A stretch of 40,636 nucleotides of DNA from Limnohabitans sp. 2KL-51 (GCF_003063645.1 NZ_NESJ01000028.1:1-40636), one strand, 5' to 3'. Shown: positions 1 through 8,767, counted from the stretch's first letter. Notes: a model not told the origin generated them from the sequence alone. Made by a program: numbers and translations.

Positions 1-126
1 GTACTTTGATAGGTTGGGAGTGCCAAGGCTGTCATGACCTCAAGCTCTCGAACCGCCGGGTGCGGACCCGCATGCCCGGTGGTGTGGCAGGGGTGGCTGC
101 AATAATTGCGGCCCCCCTATGCCGAT
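1..126 (+). mobile_element. 3'-terminal fragment of a group IIC-type intron (domains V and VI)
   Basis: Seen: bases 52-83 fold into a hairpin with a 9-bp proximal stem (52-60 with 75-83), a 4-bp distal stem (61-64 with 69-72), a GACC loop (65-68) and a 2-nt bulge (73-74) on the 3' strand. The stem carries a CGC triad at 54-56 with a central G-U wobble. A second GC-rich hairpin follows from about 90 to 117. A119 lies eight positions from the end at T126, where a lariat branch point would be. Known: this is the layout of intron domains V and VI, and a CGC triad is typical of class C. Bases 2-37 read YFDRLGVPRLS-stop, which could be the end of the intron maturase, but this is weak. The rest of the intron lies outside the window. 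An identical inverted copy ends the window on the right. Confidence 0.68.
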
Positions 127-128
127 TG
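1..128 (+). repeat. 128-bp terminal inverted repeat, left copy
   Basis: The first 128 bases equal the reverse complement of 40509-40636 without a mismatch. The copies diverge at base 129 (T here, G in the right copy read inwards). The last two shared bases (TG) probably belong to the flanking DNA of each site by chance, because the intron-like fold ends at 126. The repeat probably continues beyond the window; its outer limit here is where the sequence was cut. Confidence 0.95.
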
Positions 129-381
129 TAGCTCATTATTCACTCCAGACCCACACCGTGCCACTCAATGCTTAACTCGGTAGACAAGTCTGCCCTTTCA
201 CCGTCATTGTTTCAAAATAGTCGTCTGGCCATTTGATTGCTTAAGATTTTCAGATGCGTCGCGATGGGCGCATCAGTTGGGCTTGGCATTTTGAGCCCCA
301 TGAGGCTTGAGCGGATGCGTTCCCCAATCTCCGGTTTTACCGGTGGTATCGTTTGTAGTTGCCCCAGAATTGGAGTCATCC

Positions 382-1329
382 ATGACATTTACAGCACTCT
401 CGGTCCTGTTGGTCTTTGCATTTCTTGCGGGTTGCCAAACCATTCCTTTTGACGTGGGATTTTTCCAGCCGCCGATCACTGTCTCGAGCGCACCCGCGAG
501 GCCAATCACACAATACAGCCTGTACAACAACACCACTTTGGTCAAGTTGGGTGAGATGAAGGCGCAGGTTCCATCGTTTGATGGCAAGGGGCTGCTCTTG
601 GCGAGTTGGACGCCTCATCCTAAAGGTGCCACGGGCCGCCCAACTTTTGTGGTGGTGCATGGGGGTCATGGACTGGTGCCCACCAACTTCGCCAGTGCTC
701 TTTGGTTTCGCGACACATTCCATGCGAATGTCCTGGTGCTCGACAGTTACTGGAGCCGAGGTCAAAGTGAAAATTGGGCCACCAGAACACGTTTTGGCGC
801 CAACATGAGGTCTCTTGACGTCATTGCAGCAGGCCAGTGGCTGCGCGATGTTAACAAGGTGGACACGGCACAAATGTTTGTCATGGGCGACAGCCAAGGG
901 GGCTGGACCGTTCTCAGGGCCTTTACAGATGACCCGTTCCTTAGTGGCCACATGAAGGGCTTGTACCGCGGGGGCATCGCTGCTTATCCAGGCTGCTTTT
1001 CGCATGGCACACCCACAGCCCCTACTCTGTCCCCCTATACAGCCCCTGTGATCGTTTTCACGGGGGGCAAGGACACGGCGACACCCATCTCAGAGTGTCC
1101 GAAGCGGGTACTGGAGTCAGCCTCCCAGTGGCGTCATTACCCAGACCAGACGCATGGTTGGGACTCGGCGAACAGAGGGGCTGCCGGTATCCCTGTCGAC
1201 GGCGAATGTGGCAAAGCCATGAATGTTTACAATAAATTTGCGGTATGCCGCAGCGATGATGCCACCGATGACATGCGACGCCACATCCAATCGTTCGTTA
1301 AAAATTTGATCGCAAGGCCCAGCAGCTGA
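382..1329 (+). CDS. Alpha/beta hydrolase lipoprotein
   Basis: A 315-residue protein starting MTFTALSVLL. A hydrophobic signal segment ends in the lipobox LAGC, so Cys18 should be lipidated and the enzyme anchored to a membrane facing the periplasm. The nucleophile elbow GDSQG (Ser near 170), an Asp in GGKDT (about 230) and a His in THGWD (about 256) form a plausible Ser-Asp-His triad of the dienelactone-hydrolase/peptidase S9 type. The substrate is unknown, and an esterase or peptidase role cannot be separated. I chose ATG 382 because GGAG lies six bases upstream and the signal peptide follows at once; the reading frame stays open upstream to about 307, but that extension would bury the signal peptide. 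It is the first gene after the intron end and is transcribed alone towards the hairpin at 1485. Confidence 0.8.
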   Translation: MTFTALSVLLVFAFLAGCQTIPFDVGFFQPPITVSSAPARPITQYSLYNNTTLVKLGEMKAQVPSFDGKGLLLASWTPHPKGATGRPTFVVVHGGHGLVPTNFASALWFRDTFHANVLVLDSYWSRGQSENWATRTRFGANMRSLDVIAAGQWLRDVNKVDTAQMFVMGDSQGGWTVLRAFTDDPFLSGHMKGLYRGGIAAYPGCFSHGTPTAPTLSPYTAPVIVFTGGKDTATPISECPKRVLESASQWRHYPDQTHGWDSANRGAAGIPVDGECGKAMNVYNKFAVCRSDDATDDMRRHIQSFVKNLIARPSS

Positions 1330-1484
1330 GTTCTGCCGCGGTCACCAGGCCTGCCCAGCAAGCCCATGTCGCGCACGGTCCAAACACCCGAAGCGCCAGC
1401 CCAGCCAGATCCACACACAGTTGACCCGCCATTTTGAACTGGGGCTGCACTCGGCTCAGACCCTGCCATGTGCGCAGCCAGCAC

Positions 1485-1514
1485 AAAAAAGCCTGCACAT
1501 GTGCAGGCTTTTTT
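1485..1514. terminator. Bidirectional intrinsic terminator
   Basis: A perfect palindrome: six A, then GCCTGCACAT paired with its complement, then six T. It gives a GC-rich stem with a T-run on either strand. It sits between the convergent hydrolase gene (ends 1329) and the binding-protein gene (ends 1585 on the minus strand), so it can stop both. The remainder of the 1330-1584 gap shows no gene. Confidence 0.88.
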
Positions 1515-1584
1515 GGCTGTGCTTGGCGTTATCCGGCTTGACCGAACTGCGCCTGACGGCCCCGATTCCCTCCGGGCCAAGCGG

Positions 1585-2751
1585 TCAACGAACCACAGCG
1601 ATCTGTGAACGCTCGCCACCTTTGTAAGTGAACAATGTCAAAGCGCCGTTTTTGATGTCGCCTTTTTCATCAAAAGCGATGTTGCCGGTCACGCCTTTGT
1701 AATTGATGCTCTTCAAAGCAGGCAGGTACTTGGCAGGATCGGCTGAACCTGCGTTGACCATGGCAGTCGCCATGACCTTGACAGCGTCATAAACGTAAGG
1801 TGCATACACCTGCACGTCGGCGTTGTACTTGGCTTTGAAGTCTGCACGGAACTTGTCCATGCCGACTTTTTGCTCGCCTTCCACACCACCGGCTTCAGCG
1901 CAGACCACGCCTTCGTCTTTCATGGCGTCACCGGCCAACTTGGCCAATTCAGCTGTGCAGATGCCGTCACCGCCCATGAACTTGGCATTGATGCCCAAGG
2001 ACTTCATCTGGCGCAACATCGGGCCAGCCACAGCGTCCATGCCGCCAAAGAACACGATATCGGGCTTCTTGGCCTTCAGGGTGGTCAGGATGGCGTTGAA
2101 GTCAGAAGCTTTGTCGGTGGTGAACTCGTGGCCAACAACAGCGCCTCCGGCCGCAGCCACAGCTTTCTTGAACTCTTCAGCCACGCCCTGTCCATAAGCA
2201 GTACGGTCGTCGATGACGGCGATGCTCTTGCCTTTGAGGGTCTCTACGGCGTATTTCCCGCGAGTGCCGCCCAAGTGCACGTCATCAGCCACCACGCGGA
2301 AAGCGCCCGCGTAACCCTGACGGGTGTACTTGGGGTTGGTGGCCGAAGGAGAGATTTGAGGAATGCCAGCGCCGTTGTAAAGCTGCGAAGCGGGAATGGT
2401 GGTTCCGGAGTTCAGGTGGCCGATCACGCCGTTGACTTTGGCATCGACCAATTTTTGGGCCGCTGCAGTGCCCTGCTTGGGATCGGCTGCGTCGTCTTCG
2501 GCCAGCAACTCGAATTTGGCAGTTTTGTCGCCAATCTTCAGGCCCGCGGCGTTCAGCTCTTCGATGGCCATGCGGGCACCATTTTCGTTGTCCTTGCCCA
2601 AGTGAGCGATGGCACCGCTGACAGGACCCACGTGACCGATTTTGACGACCAGTTCGGTCGATACAACTTCTTTTTTGCCGCAAGCGGCCAAAACCACTGC
2701 TGCAACGGCAACAGACACCATGGTCAAAGAACGTGAACCAGTAAATTTCAT
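1585..2751 (-). CDS. Branched-chain amino-acid ABC transporter substrate-binding protein (LivJ/LivK-like)
   Basis: A 388-residue type I periplasmic binding protein. The N-terminus has a basic, hydrophobic signal with the lipobox LAAC, so it is a putative lipoprotein. The mature part begins with the family pattern VKIGHVGPVSGAIAHLGKD and continues through ELLAEDDAADPKQGTAAAQK to a second lobe with the YAPYVYDAV region. Members capture Leu/Ile/Val or related amino acids, sometimes amides or aromatic acids, for LivHMGF-type importers. No permease or ATPase gene lies nearby, so the transporter must be encoded elsewhere. A CGGAG ribosome site precedes the start. The gene is monocistronic and ends before the hairpin at 1485-1514. 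Exact ligand unknown. Confidence 0.9.
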   Translation of the reverse strand: MKFTGSRSLTMVSVAVAAVVLAACGKKEVVSTELVVKIGHVGPVSGAIAHLGKDNENGARMAIEELNAAGLKIGDKTAKFELLAEDDAADPKQGTAAAQKLVDAKVNGVIGHLNSGTTIPASQLYNGAGIPQISPSATNPKYTRQGYAGAFRVVADDVHLGGTRGKYAVETLKGKSIAVIDDRTAYGQGVAEEFKKAVAAAGGAVVGHEFTTDKASDFNAILTTLKAKKPDIVFFGGMDAVAGPMLRQMKSLGINAKFMGGDGICTAELAKLAGDAMKDEGVVCAEAGGVEGEQKVGMDKFRADFKAKYNADVQVYAPYVYDAVKVMATAMVNAGSADPAKYLPALKSINYKGVTGNIAFDEKGDIKNGALTLFTYKGGERSQIAVVR

Positions 2752-2855
2752 AGAAACTCCGAAAATAAATTTGCTTCAATCAAGCAAGCCGTAAAGATAC
2801 TGCAAAAAAGTGCTTCTGTAACTCAGGAAAAACCAAAACCTGTGTGCTCGCAACA

Positions 2856-3131
2856 TCAGGGCTCAACATCTTGGAAGGTTCGCGCGCGCTTGTCCCAAAC
2901 ACTTTGCAAGGTTCTTTGCACCAAATCTGCCGTCAAACGCTCAATTTCTGGGCGGAGATTTTCAAGCAGATCCGAAGACAAGGCCATCAAGGTCTGTTTC
3001 TCGGCGACCCGCGCATCCAGCGCCACATGCACTGCCTGCGGTACGTGAGCCAACGCCATGTCCTGAGTCAAAGTTGGAATTTGATCAGGGGAGAAAGGTT
3101 GGCTCGAAGACGGTGTTTCAGCTTGTGTCAT
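2856..3131 (-). CDS. Small conserved-type protein of unknown function, coupled to holC
   Basis: A 91-residue protein starting MTQAETPSSS. Its ATG overlaps the holC stop codon in an ATGA tetranucleotide at 3131-3128, which decides the start and implies translational coupling. The frame is open further upstream, but that part lies inside holC. A Pro/Ser-rich, probably disordered N-terminus of about 30 residues is followed by a helical, charged region (DARVAEKQTLMALSSDLLENLRPEIERLTADLVQRTL) ending VEP; no membrane segment or cysteine cluster is visible. I recognise no domain. Its place as last gene of pepA-holC suggests a soluble helical partner or housekeeping protein, but nothing fixes the role. 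Confidence 0.72.
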   Translation of the reverse strand: MTQAETPSSSQPFSPDQIPTLTQDMALAHVPQAVHVALDARVAEKQTLMALSSDLLENLRPEIERLTADLVQRTLQSVWDKRARTFQDVEP

Positions 3132-3562
3132 GTGTCGGCCACCTTGGACAAATCGTGTTGTAAAAGTTCGTAACCAAGACTTTTGTAATGCTTCCAACGC
3201 AACCGGGCTTGGTCGCGACCGTGCTCGTCGTTGGAAACAATCTCAATCAAGCGGGCAAAGCGCTCGAAGCCCAAAGGCACATCATCTCCCAAGTTCATCA
3301 ACACCTCGTCGATGCCCCAGGCATGTGGATCCGGTCCAAGAGCCACTGGCGAAGCCTGCTGAACATCTGAGGCGTCATGTACGGTGCAATGCGCCAAAAA
3401 TGATACATCCTGAAAGCGCCACAGTTCGGCGTCGAGTTGCTTGAGCGTTGCGGTTGCACCCACCACCGCGATGCGCAAATTTTGAGTACGCGCCTTGCGC
3501 AGCAAGCGGCAAGTGTGCAGCAGTCGTTCGCCAGTATTGAAGTGAAACTCAATGCGGGTCAT
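3128..3562 (-). CDS. holC: DNA polymerase III subunit chi
   Basis: A 144-residue protein starting MTRIEFHFNTGERLLHTCRLL. The chi family shows this start, with an aromatic/basic segment then a C-x-LLRKA helix, followed by a Rossmann-like core (LRIAVVGATATLKQLDAELW) and a tail with FERFARLIEIVS and RWKHYKSLGYEL. Chi joins psi in the clamp-loader complex and contacts single-strand-binding protein at the replication fork. Its length matches the usual 140-150 residues. It starts 31 bases after the pepA stop, the pepA-holC order common in proteobacteria, and overlaps the next gene by four bases, so the three genes probably form one operon. Confidence 0.9.
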   Translation of the reverse strand: MTRIEFHFNTGERLLHTCRLLRKARTQNLRIAVVGATATLKQLDAELWRFQDVSFLAHCTVHDASDVQQASPVALGPDPHAWGIDEVLMNLGDDVPLGFERFARLIEIVSNDEHGRDQARLRWKHYKSLGYELLQHDLSKVADT

Positions 3563-3593
3563 GGGTAAAAATGGCTGGGTGCAAACTGTAAGC

Positions 3594-5138
3594 TCAAGCC
3601 TTGCCCGCAGTGCGCGCCTTGACTTTGCTCTTCACGCCCGACTTGACCGCAGCTTTGGATTTGCCATGGGATTTAGCCGTTGGCGTCGCTTGCGCAGCGG
3701 TCAGCAGGTACTGCAAAAGCAAGCCCACAGGGCGACCTGTGGCCCCCTTGGCCGCACCGCTGCGCCAAGCGGTGCCCGCGATATCCAGGTGTGCCCAGGC
3801 AAAGCTCTTGGTAAAACGCTGCAAAAACTTGGCCGCAGTGACCGAGCCTGCGGCCCGGCCGGCCACGTTGGCCACATCGGCAAAACGCGACTTCAGACCC
3901 TCGGCGTAAGCGTCATCCAAAGGCATGCGCCAGCAGGTATCGCCCGAGGCCTCGCCCGCGTGCTGAAGCTGCATGGCCAGCGCGTCGTCGCTTGAAAACA
4001 GGCCCGTACGCACTGCGCCCAGCGCGATCACGCAGGCACCCGTCAGGGTGGCGATATCGATCACGGCTTGTGGTTTGAAGCGCTCGGCATAGGTCAGTGC
4101 ATCACACAGCACCAGACGGCCCTCGGCATCGGTATTCAAAATTTCAATGGTTTGCCCGCTCATGCTGGTCACCACATCGCCTGGTTTCACTGCCAAGCCA
4201 TCGGGCATGTTTTCGGTGGCGGGAATCAGGCCGATCACATTGATGGCCGGCTTGAGCAGGCCGAGGGCCTTGAACACGCCCAGCACACTGGCCGCGCCGC
4301 CCATGTCGTATTTCATCTCGTCCATCTCGGCGGCAGGCTTCATGGAAATACCGCCCGTGTCAAAAGTGATGCCCTTGCCGACCAGCACCACCGGAGCCTG
4401 CGAGGCCGCCGCGCCGTTGTAGCGCATGACAATGAAGCGCAAAGGCTCGGCCGCGCCCTGGGCCACAGCCATGAACGCGCCCATGCCCAGTTTGGCCACT
4501 TCTTTGGGGCCCAATACCTCGCATTTGAAGGCGCGGCCCGAGGCGATGCTTTTGGCCGTCTCGGCCAAGTGTGTGGGCGTGGCATGGTTGGCTGGGCGGT
4601 TGGCCCACTCCTTGGCCAACTCGACCCCGGCGACCAGGGCCTGGGCCTGGGCCACCGCCTGGCGCAGTTCAGCCCTGTCGTGCGTGGCGCTCACCAGCAC
4701 CTGTTTGAGCATGCGGGCCTTGGGCTTGCTCAAGGTGGTGGTGTAGTTGTAACTGGCATCGGCCAGGCTGCTGAGCGCCATTTGCAGGCCTTGGACAGAC
4801 GCCTCACCTACCACGTGCAACCCCAGACGTTTGATCTTGCCCGCCTTGAGCGCAACCCAAGCCGCCTGCATGGCGCTGCGTATCTGCCCGGGCTGGTTGT
4901 CTGCGCTGCAGACCACCACCACGTGTCGGGCGGCCATGCCTGGCTGGCTGTACAAACTCAGTAAGGCACCGGCTTTGAGTTCAAAATCACCGTGGGCAAT
5001 AGCTTGGGCCAACAAGCGTGAGACCGGCTCCACCGCTTGGGTATCGGGCTGCACTTGGCTAGGCCAAAGCACCACCATAGCGTCCACCGAGGCGGTCATG
5101 GCATGAGACAGAGAGAGCTTTTGAAATTCGAAGTTCAT
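3594..5138 (-). CDS. pepA: Leucyl aminopeptidase (cytosol aminopeptidase, M17)
   Basis: A 514-residue M17 metallo-aminopeptidase that removes N-terminal residues from peptides in the cytoplasm. The C-terminal catalytic domain carries VGKGITFDTGGISMKP (metal-binding Lys and Asp) and the signature NTDAEGRLVL near residue 335, with further ligands in the DMGGAASVLG region. The N-terminal half is the less conserved macro-like domain. Odd: after the normal end of the family (about VGLLLQYLL) there is an extra tail of about 35 residues rich in Lys, Ala and Ser, e.g. KSKAAVKSGVKSKVKA. Its start lies only 24 bases from the divergent lptF start, so the two promoters must overlap or lie inside coding sequence. 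In other bacteria PepA also binds DNA; nothing here tests that. Confidence 0.95.
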   Translation of the reverse strand: MNFEFQKLSLSHAMTASVDAMVVLWPSQVQPDTQAVEPVSRLLAQAIAHGDFELKAGALLSLYSQPGMAARHVVVVCSADNQPGQIRSAMQAAWVALKAGKIKRLGLHVVGEASVQGLQMALSSLADASYNYTTTLSKPKARMLKQVLVSATHDRAELRQAVAQAQALVAGVELAKEWANRPANHATPTHLAETAKSIASGRAFKCEVLGPKEVAKLGMGAFMAVAQGAAEPLRFIVMRYNGAAASQAPVVLVGKGITFDTGGISMKPAAEMDEMKYDMGGAASVLGVFKALGLLKPAINVIGLIPATENMPDGLAVKPGDVVTSMSGQTIEILNTDAEGRLVLCDALTYAERFKPQAVIDIATLTGACVIALGAVRTGLFSSDDALAMQLQHAGEASGDTCWRMPLDDAYAEGLKSRFADVANVAGRAAGSVTAAKFLQRFTKSFAWAHLDIAGTAWRSGAAKGATGRPVGLLLQYLLTAAQATPTAKSHGKSKAAVKSGVKSKVKARTAGKA

Positions 5139-5162
5139 AATTCGGGTTTTCCTGTTTTCCTA

Positions 5163-6272
5163 ATGTTATTCCATTCCTCATTACGCAAAGACCTTGCCCG
5201 CAATTTTGGCGCCACGCTGGTCATTTTGGTGACCATCGTGATGACCATCATCCTGATCCGCACCCTGGGTCAGGCCAGTCGGGGCAGCGTGAACCCATCC
5301 GAGGTGATGCTGGTCATGGGTTTCAGCGTCCTGGGGCAGATGACCACCATCATCACCTTGAGTCTTTTTATTTCATGCGTGGCCACTTTATCGCGCATGT
5401 ATGGCGAAAGTGAAATGGTCATTTGGTTTTCAAGTGGCCAGGGCTTGGGCCAGTTTATCCAGCCCCTTTTTCGTTTTGCCTGGCCCATCTTGCTGGTGAT
5501 TGCTCTTCTGGCCCTGTTTGTTTGGCCTTGGAGTCACCAGCAAATCCAAGACCTGCGCCAACGCTTTGAAAAACGCAACGATGTCGAGCGCATCGCGCCT
5601 GGCCAGTTTCAAGAGTCCGCAGGCGGCAACCGGGTGTTCTTCATTGACAAGGACAGTCCGGGTGAACGCACGGGCAACAACGTGTTTGTCTCCAGCCGTG
5701 ACGACCAGTTCGACAGTGTGACCACAGCTTCTCGCGGGCGGGTCGAATTTGTAGGCACCGACCGGTTCCTGTTTCTGGAAAACGGCCAGCAATGGCTCTC
5801 CGTCCTCGCTACTGGTGAAACCCGGTTGACCCAGTTTGACCGTTACCAACTGCTGATTGATGCCAACTATGCGCCCCTCAATTCCGTGCGCAACAGCCGC
5901 CAAAGCACCACCTGGCAACTGATTGAACAACCCACGCCCGCCAATCGAGCCGAACTGGCCTGGCGCATCGGTCTGCTGTTCACCGCCATCAACTTGATTC
6001 TGCTGGCACTGGCGTTGTCTGCGGTCAACCCCCGGGTCGGCCGAAGTTACCACCTGGGTTTGGCGCTGTTTGTGTTTGTGGCTTACTACAACCTGCTCAC
6101 CGTGGGCCAAAACTGGATCAGCGTGGGTCGCATCGATGCTTTACCCTTCATGCTAATGCTGCACGGCGGCGTCTTGGCACTGGCCTTGGTGTGGCTGAGT
6201 CTGCGCCACATGAACTGGAGCTGGCGTCACCTCCTGCCAGCCGTGAACCGCCAACCGGAGGCCACTGCATGA
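5163..6272 (+). CDS. lptF: LPS export ABC transporter permease LptF
   Basis: A 369-residue inner-membrane permease of the LptB2FG complex, which extracts lipopolysaccharide and drives it along the LptC-A-D bridge. Three N-terminal membrane segments (about residues 16-34, 52-75 and 100-120) precede a periplasmic beta-jellyroll domain of about 150 residues, then three C-terminal segments (from LLFTAINLILLALAL onwards). The start MLFHSSLRKDLARNF fits the family; a longer open frame upstream is antisense to pepA. No clear ribosome site precedes the ATG. Its TGA overlaps the lptG ATG (ATGA), the usual lptFG coupling. Confidence 0.95.
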   Translation: MLFHSSLRKDLARNFGATLVILVTIVMTIILIRTLGQASRGSVNPSEVMLVMGFSVLGQMTTIITLSLFISCVATLSRMYGESEMVIWFSSGQGLGQFIQPLFRFAWPILLVIALLALFVWPWSHQQIQDLRQRFEKRNDVERIAPGQFQESAGGNRVFFIDKDSPGERTGNNVFVSSRDDQFDSVTTASRGRVEFVGTDRFLFLENGQQWLSVLATGETRLTQFDRYQLLIDANYAPLNSVRNSRQSTTWQLIEQPTPANRAELAWRIGLLFTAINLILLALALSAVNPRVGRSYHLGLALFVFVAYYNLLTVGQNWISVGRIDALPFMLMLHGGVLALALVWLSLRHMNWSWRHLLPAVNRQPEATA

Positions 6273-7375
6273 AAACTGTGCGCCGACTGCTTTACGGCGA
6301 AATCATCCGCGCGGTGGTCTTTGTGGCCCTGGGCTTTTTGGCCCTGTTTTTGTTTTTTGACCTGGTCGACGAGCTGCAGGCCATCGCGCGGCATGCTGCA
6401 CAGGGCTACCAGTTGCAGCACGCCCTGCTGTTCATCGCCCTCAAAACGCCTGACCACATTTACGAATTGCTGCCGATCTCGGTGCTGATTGGCAGCATCT
6501 TTGTCATGGCGCGGCTGGCCCAAAGTTCCGAATTCACCATCTTGCGCACAGGGGGTCTGGAGCCCTGGATGGCCCTTTCCTCGCTGCTCAAGCTGGGCCT
6601 GGTGTTTGTCGCCATCACCTTCTTTTTTGGTGACTACGCCGCGCCTTGGGCAGAGCGACAGGCACAGCAATTCAAGGCCCCTTTTATGGGCCAACTGACG
6701 ACAGGCCAAACCGGGGCCTGGTTGCGCGAGAAGCAGGGAGACCAGCAATACGCGGTCAACGTGCGCCGCTTTGACGGCATCCGGCAGATGCAAGACGTGC
6801 GCATTCACACCTTCAATGAAAAAGGCCAGCTTTTGAGCATCACGACAGCCCGTCAGGCTCAAATTCAGCCAGGCCAGTGGCAGCTGAGCGAAGTGGAAGA
6901 AAAATCAATCCTCTTGCCCAGCACAGCCGACCCCAAGCCATTCAGTGCCACCAAGCTTGCCAACAAAGTTTGGACGACCGACATCAGCAGCGACATGGTG
7001 GCTGCCGCTTTGCTCAGCCCGGACCGCATGAGCACCTGGGAGTTGTTCAGCTACATGCGCCACCTCTCGGCCAACAACCAGAACGCCCAGCGCTACGAAA
7101 TTGAGTTTTGGCGCAAAGTGTTTTACCCCTTGAGTTGCCTGGTCATGCTGGCGCTGGCGCTGCCCTTCGCCTATTTGCATTTCCGCTCGGGGCAGATCGC
7201 CGGACACGTTTTTGCGGGCGTGCTCGCGGGCATCAGCTTTTCGCTGCTCAACAGCGTTTTCAGCCACGTCGGCAACCTGAACAACTGGCAGCCCCTGCTG
7301 ACCTCAGCCGCACCCGCGCTCATTTACAGCGCCGTCTCGTTAGCGGCCTTTTGGTGGATGGTTTTAAGACGATGA
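6269..7375 (+). CDS. lptG: LPS export ABC transporter permease LptG
   Basis: A 368-residue partner of LptF with the same plan: N-terminal helices (GFLALFLFFDLVDELQ near residue 25, then the ELLPISVLIGSIFVMARLAQ segment), a periplasmic jellyroll domain, and C-terminal helices (VFYPLSCLVMLALALPFAY onwards). The motif SSEFTILRTGG near residue 90 is the cytoplasmic coupling-helix region that contacts LptB. I chose MKTVRRLLY because the ATG overlaps the lptF stop in ATGA; upstream in-frame residues lie within lptF. The stop overlaps the cbiX start in another ATGA. Confidence 0.95.
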   Translation: MKTVRRLLYGEIIRAVVFVALGFLALFLFFDLVDELQAIARHAAQGYQLQHALLFIALKTPDHIYELLPISVLIGSIFVMARLAQSSEFTILRTGGLEPWMALSSLLKLGLVFVAITFFFGDYAAPWAERQAQQFKAPFMGQLTTGQTGAWLREKQGDQQYAVNVRRFDGIRQMQDVRIHTFNEKGQLLSITTARQAQIQPGQWQLSEVEEKSILLPSTADPKPFSATKLANKVWTTDISSDMVAAALLSPDRMSTWELFSYMRHLSANNQNAQRYEIEFWRKVFYPLSCLVMLALALPFAYLHFRSGQIAGHVFAGVLAGISFSLLNSVFSHVGNLNNWQPLLTSAAPALIYSAVSLAAFWWMVLRR

Positions 7376-7755
7376 CAAGCCCCATGACACCGCACAGCGG
7401 CGTGATTTTGTTCGCCCATGGCTCACGCGATCCGCTTTGGCGATTGCCCATTGACGCCGTGGCCGAGCGTGTGCGTGCGCAACAACCCAACTTGCCCGTG
7501 GCCGTGGCTTTTTTGGAGCTGACCGCGCCAGACCTGCCCAGCACCGTGGAGGTGCTGATGAAACAAGGCGTTAACCATCTGCGCATCGTGCCCATGTTTT
7601 TGGGCGTGGGCCGACACGCCCGCGAAGACCTGCCCGATCTGGTGCAAGGCCTGACCGAGGCTTACCCACAAATGTCGTTTGAACTCTTGCCCGCCATCGG
7701 TGAACACCCCGCCATGACCGCACTCATGGCCGAGATCGCGGTCGGATCGGTTTAA
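7372..7755 (+). CDS. cbiX: Small CbiX-type sirohydrochlorin chelatase
   Basis: A 127-residue protein, the size of the short single-domain CbiX form. FAHGSRDPLWRLP (His near 16) and FLGVGRHAREDLP (His near 81) are the two metal-handling histidine motifs of class II chelatases. The enzyme inserts iron or cobalt into sirohydrochlorin; in an organism needing siroheme for sulfite and nitrite reductases, ferrochelation is likely. The ATG overlaps the lptG stop (ATGA); a second ATG at 7384 is possible. The next gene is cysB, the regulator of sulfate assimilation, which fits a siroheme role although the co-transcribed lptFG are unrelated. The metal is inferred. Confidence 0.88.
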   Translation: MTSPMTPHSGVILFAHGSRDPLWRLPIDAVAERVRAQQPNLPVAVAFLELTAPDLPSTVEVLMKQGVNHLRIVPMFLGVGRHAREDLPDLVQGLTEAYPQMSFELLPAIGEHPAMTALMAEIAVGSV

Positions 7756-7802
7756 TCAGACATGTAAAGCATAATGCAGGTCATCCATATAACCATAGTC
7801 AT

Positions 7803-8744
7803 ATGAACCTGCACCAATTTCGCTTCGTCCAAGAAGCCGCTCGACGCAACCTCAACCTGACTGAAACCGCCAAAGCCCTGCACACCTCGCAGCCCGGGGT
7901 GTCCAAGGCCATCATCGAGTTGGAAGAAGAGTTGGGCATCGAGATCTTTGCCCGTCATGGCAAACGACTCAAACGCATCACCGAACCCGGCCTGCACGTG
8001 CTGCAAAGCATCGAGATGATCCTGCGCGAAGTGAGCAACCTGCGCAAAATCGGCGAGCAATACAGCGCCCAGGACAGCGGCACTTTATCGATTGCCACCA
8101 CCCACACGCAAGCCCGCTATGTGCTGCCCGTGCCTGTGGCCAAGCTGCGCGACAAATACCCCAAGGTCAACATCAGCCTGCACCAGGGCGCACCCGACCA
8201 AGTGGCCAAAATGCTGCTGGACGACACAGCGGAGATCGGCATCGCCACCGAATCCCTGTCGGCTTACGAAGAACTGGTGACCCTGCCATGCTATGAGTGG
8301 CAACACGTGCTGGTGCTGCCGTTAGACCATCCCCTGGCCAGCAAAAGCCACCTCTCGCTCGAAGACATCGCCAGCGAACCGCTGATCACTTACCACCCCT
8401 CTTTCACCGGGCGCAGCCGAATTGACCAGGCCTTTGCGGCCAAGAAAATCACGCCCCGCATTGCCCTCGAAGCCATCGACTCCGACGTCATCAAAACCTA
8501 TGTGCGACTGGGCCTGGGCATCGGCATCGTGGCCGAAATGGCCGTACAAGACGACCCCGTCAAAGACCTGGCCGTGCGCCCCCTGGGCCAGTTGCTGGGC
8601 ATGAACGTGGCTCGCGTGGCCTTCAAGCGCGGGGCCTACCTGCGACAGTTTGTGTACCAATTTGCCGAACTGCTGAGTGACCGCCTCACCGCACCGCTGA
8701 TTGCCAAAGCCATGACGGGCCACGTCAACGATTACGAACTCTGA
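7803..8744 (+). CDS. cysB: LysR-family transcriptional regulator CysB
   Basis: A 313-residue LysR regulator. The N-terminal winged helix-turn-helix (NLNLTETAKALHTSQPGVSKAIIELEEELG) is nearly diagnostic of CysB/Cbl, as are FARHGKRLKRITEPG and the effector-domain motifs TTHTQARYVLP and HQGAPDQVA. CysB activates the cysteine and sulfate-assimilation genes when N-acetylserine or O-acetylserine signals sulfur need. The 47-base gap after cbiX is AT-rich (about 7756-7802) and could hold a promoter and an autoregulatory site; no consensus box is assigned. The neighbours cbiX and a methionine-type aminotransferase support the sulfur theme. Cbl is the main alternative name. Confidence 0.92.
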   Translation: MNLHQFRFVQEAARRNLNLTETAKALHTSQPGVSKAIIELEEELGIEIFARHGKRLKRITEPGLHVLQSIEMILREVSNLRKIGEQYSAQDSGTLSIATTHTQARYVLPVPVAKLRDKYPKVNISLHQGAPDQVAKMLLDDTAEIGIATESLSAYEELVTLPCYEWQHVLVLPLDHPLASKSHLSLEDIASEPLITYHPSFTGRSRIDQAFAAKKITPRIALEAIDSDVIKTYVRLGLGIGIVAEMAVQDDPVKDLAVRPLGQLLGMNVARVAFKRGAYLRQFVYQFAELLSDRLTAPLIAKAMTGHVNDYEL

Positions 8745-8767
8745 CCGCCAACGCCATTCTGATACTC

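Noticed and set aside
2..37. Maturase C-terminus as a separate gene
   Set aside because: Only eleven codons before a stop; suggestive beside the intron fold but too short to annotate as a coding sequence.
1870..2736. Plus-strand frame of 288 codons
   Set aside because: Antisense to the LivJ-like gene, which shows lipobox and family motifs; no domain in the antisense product.
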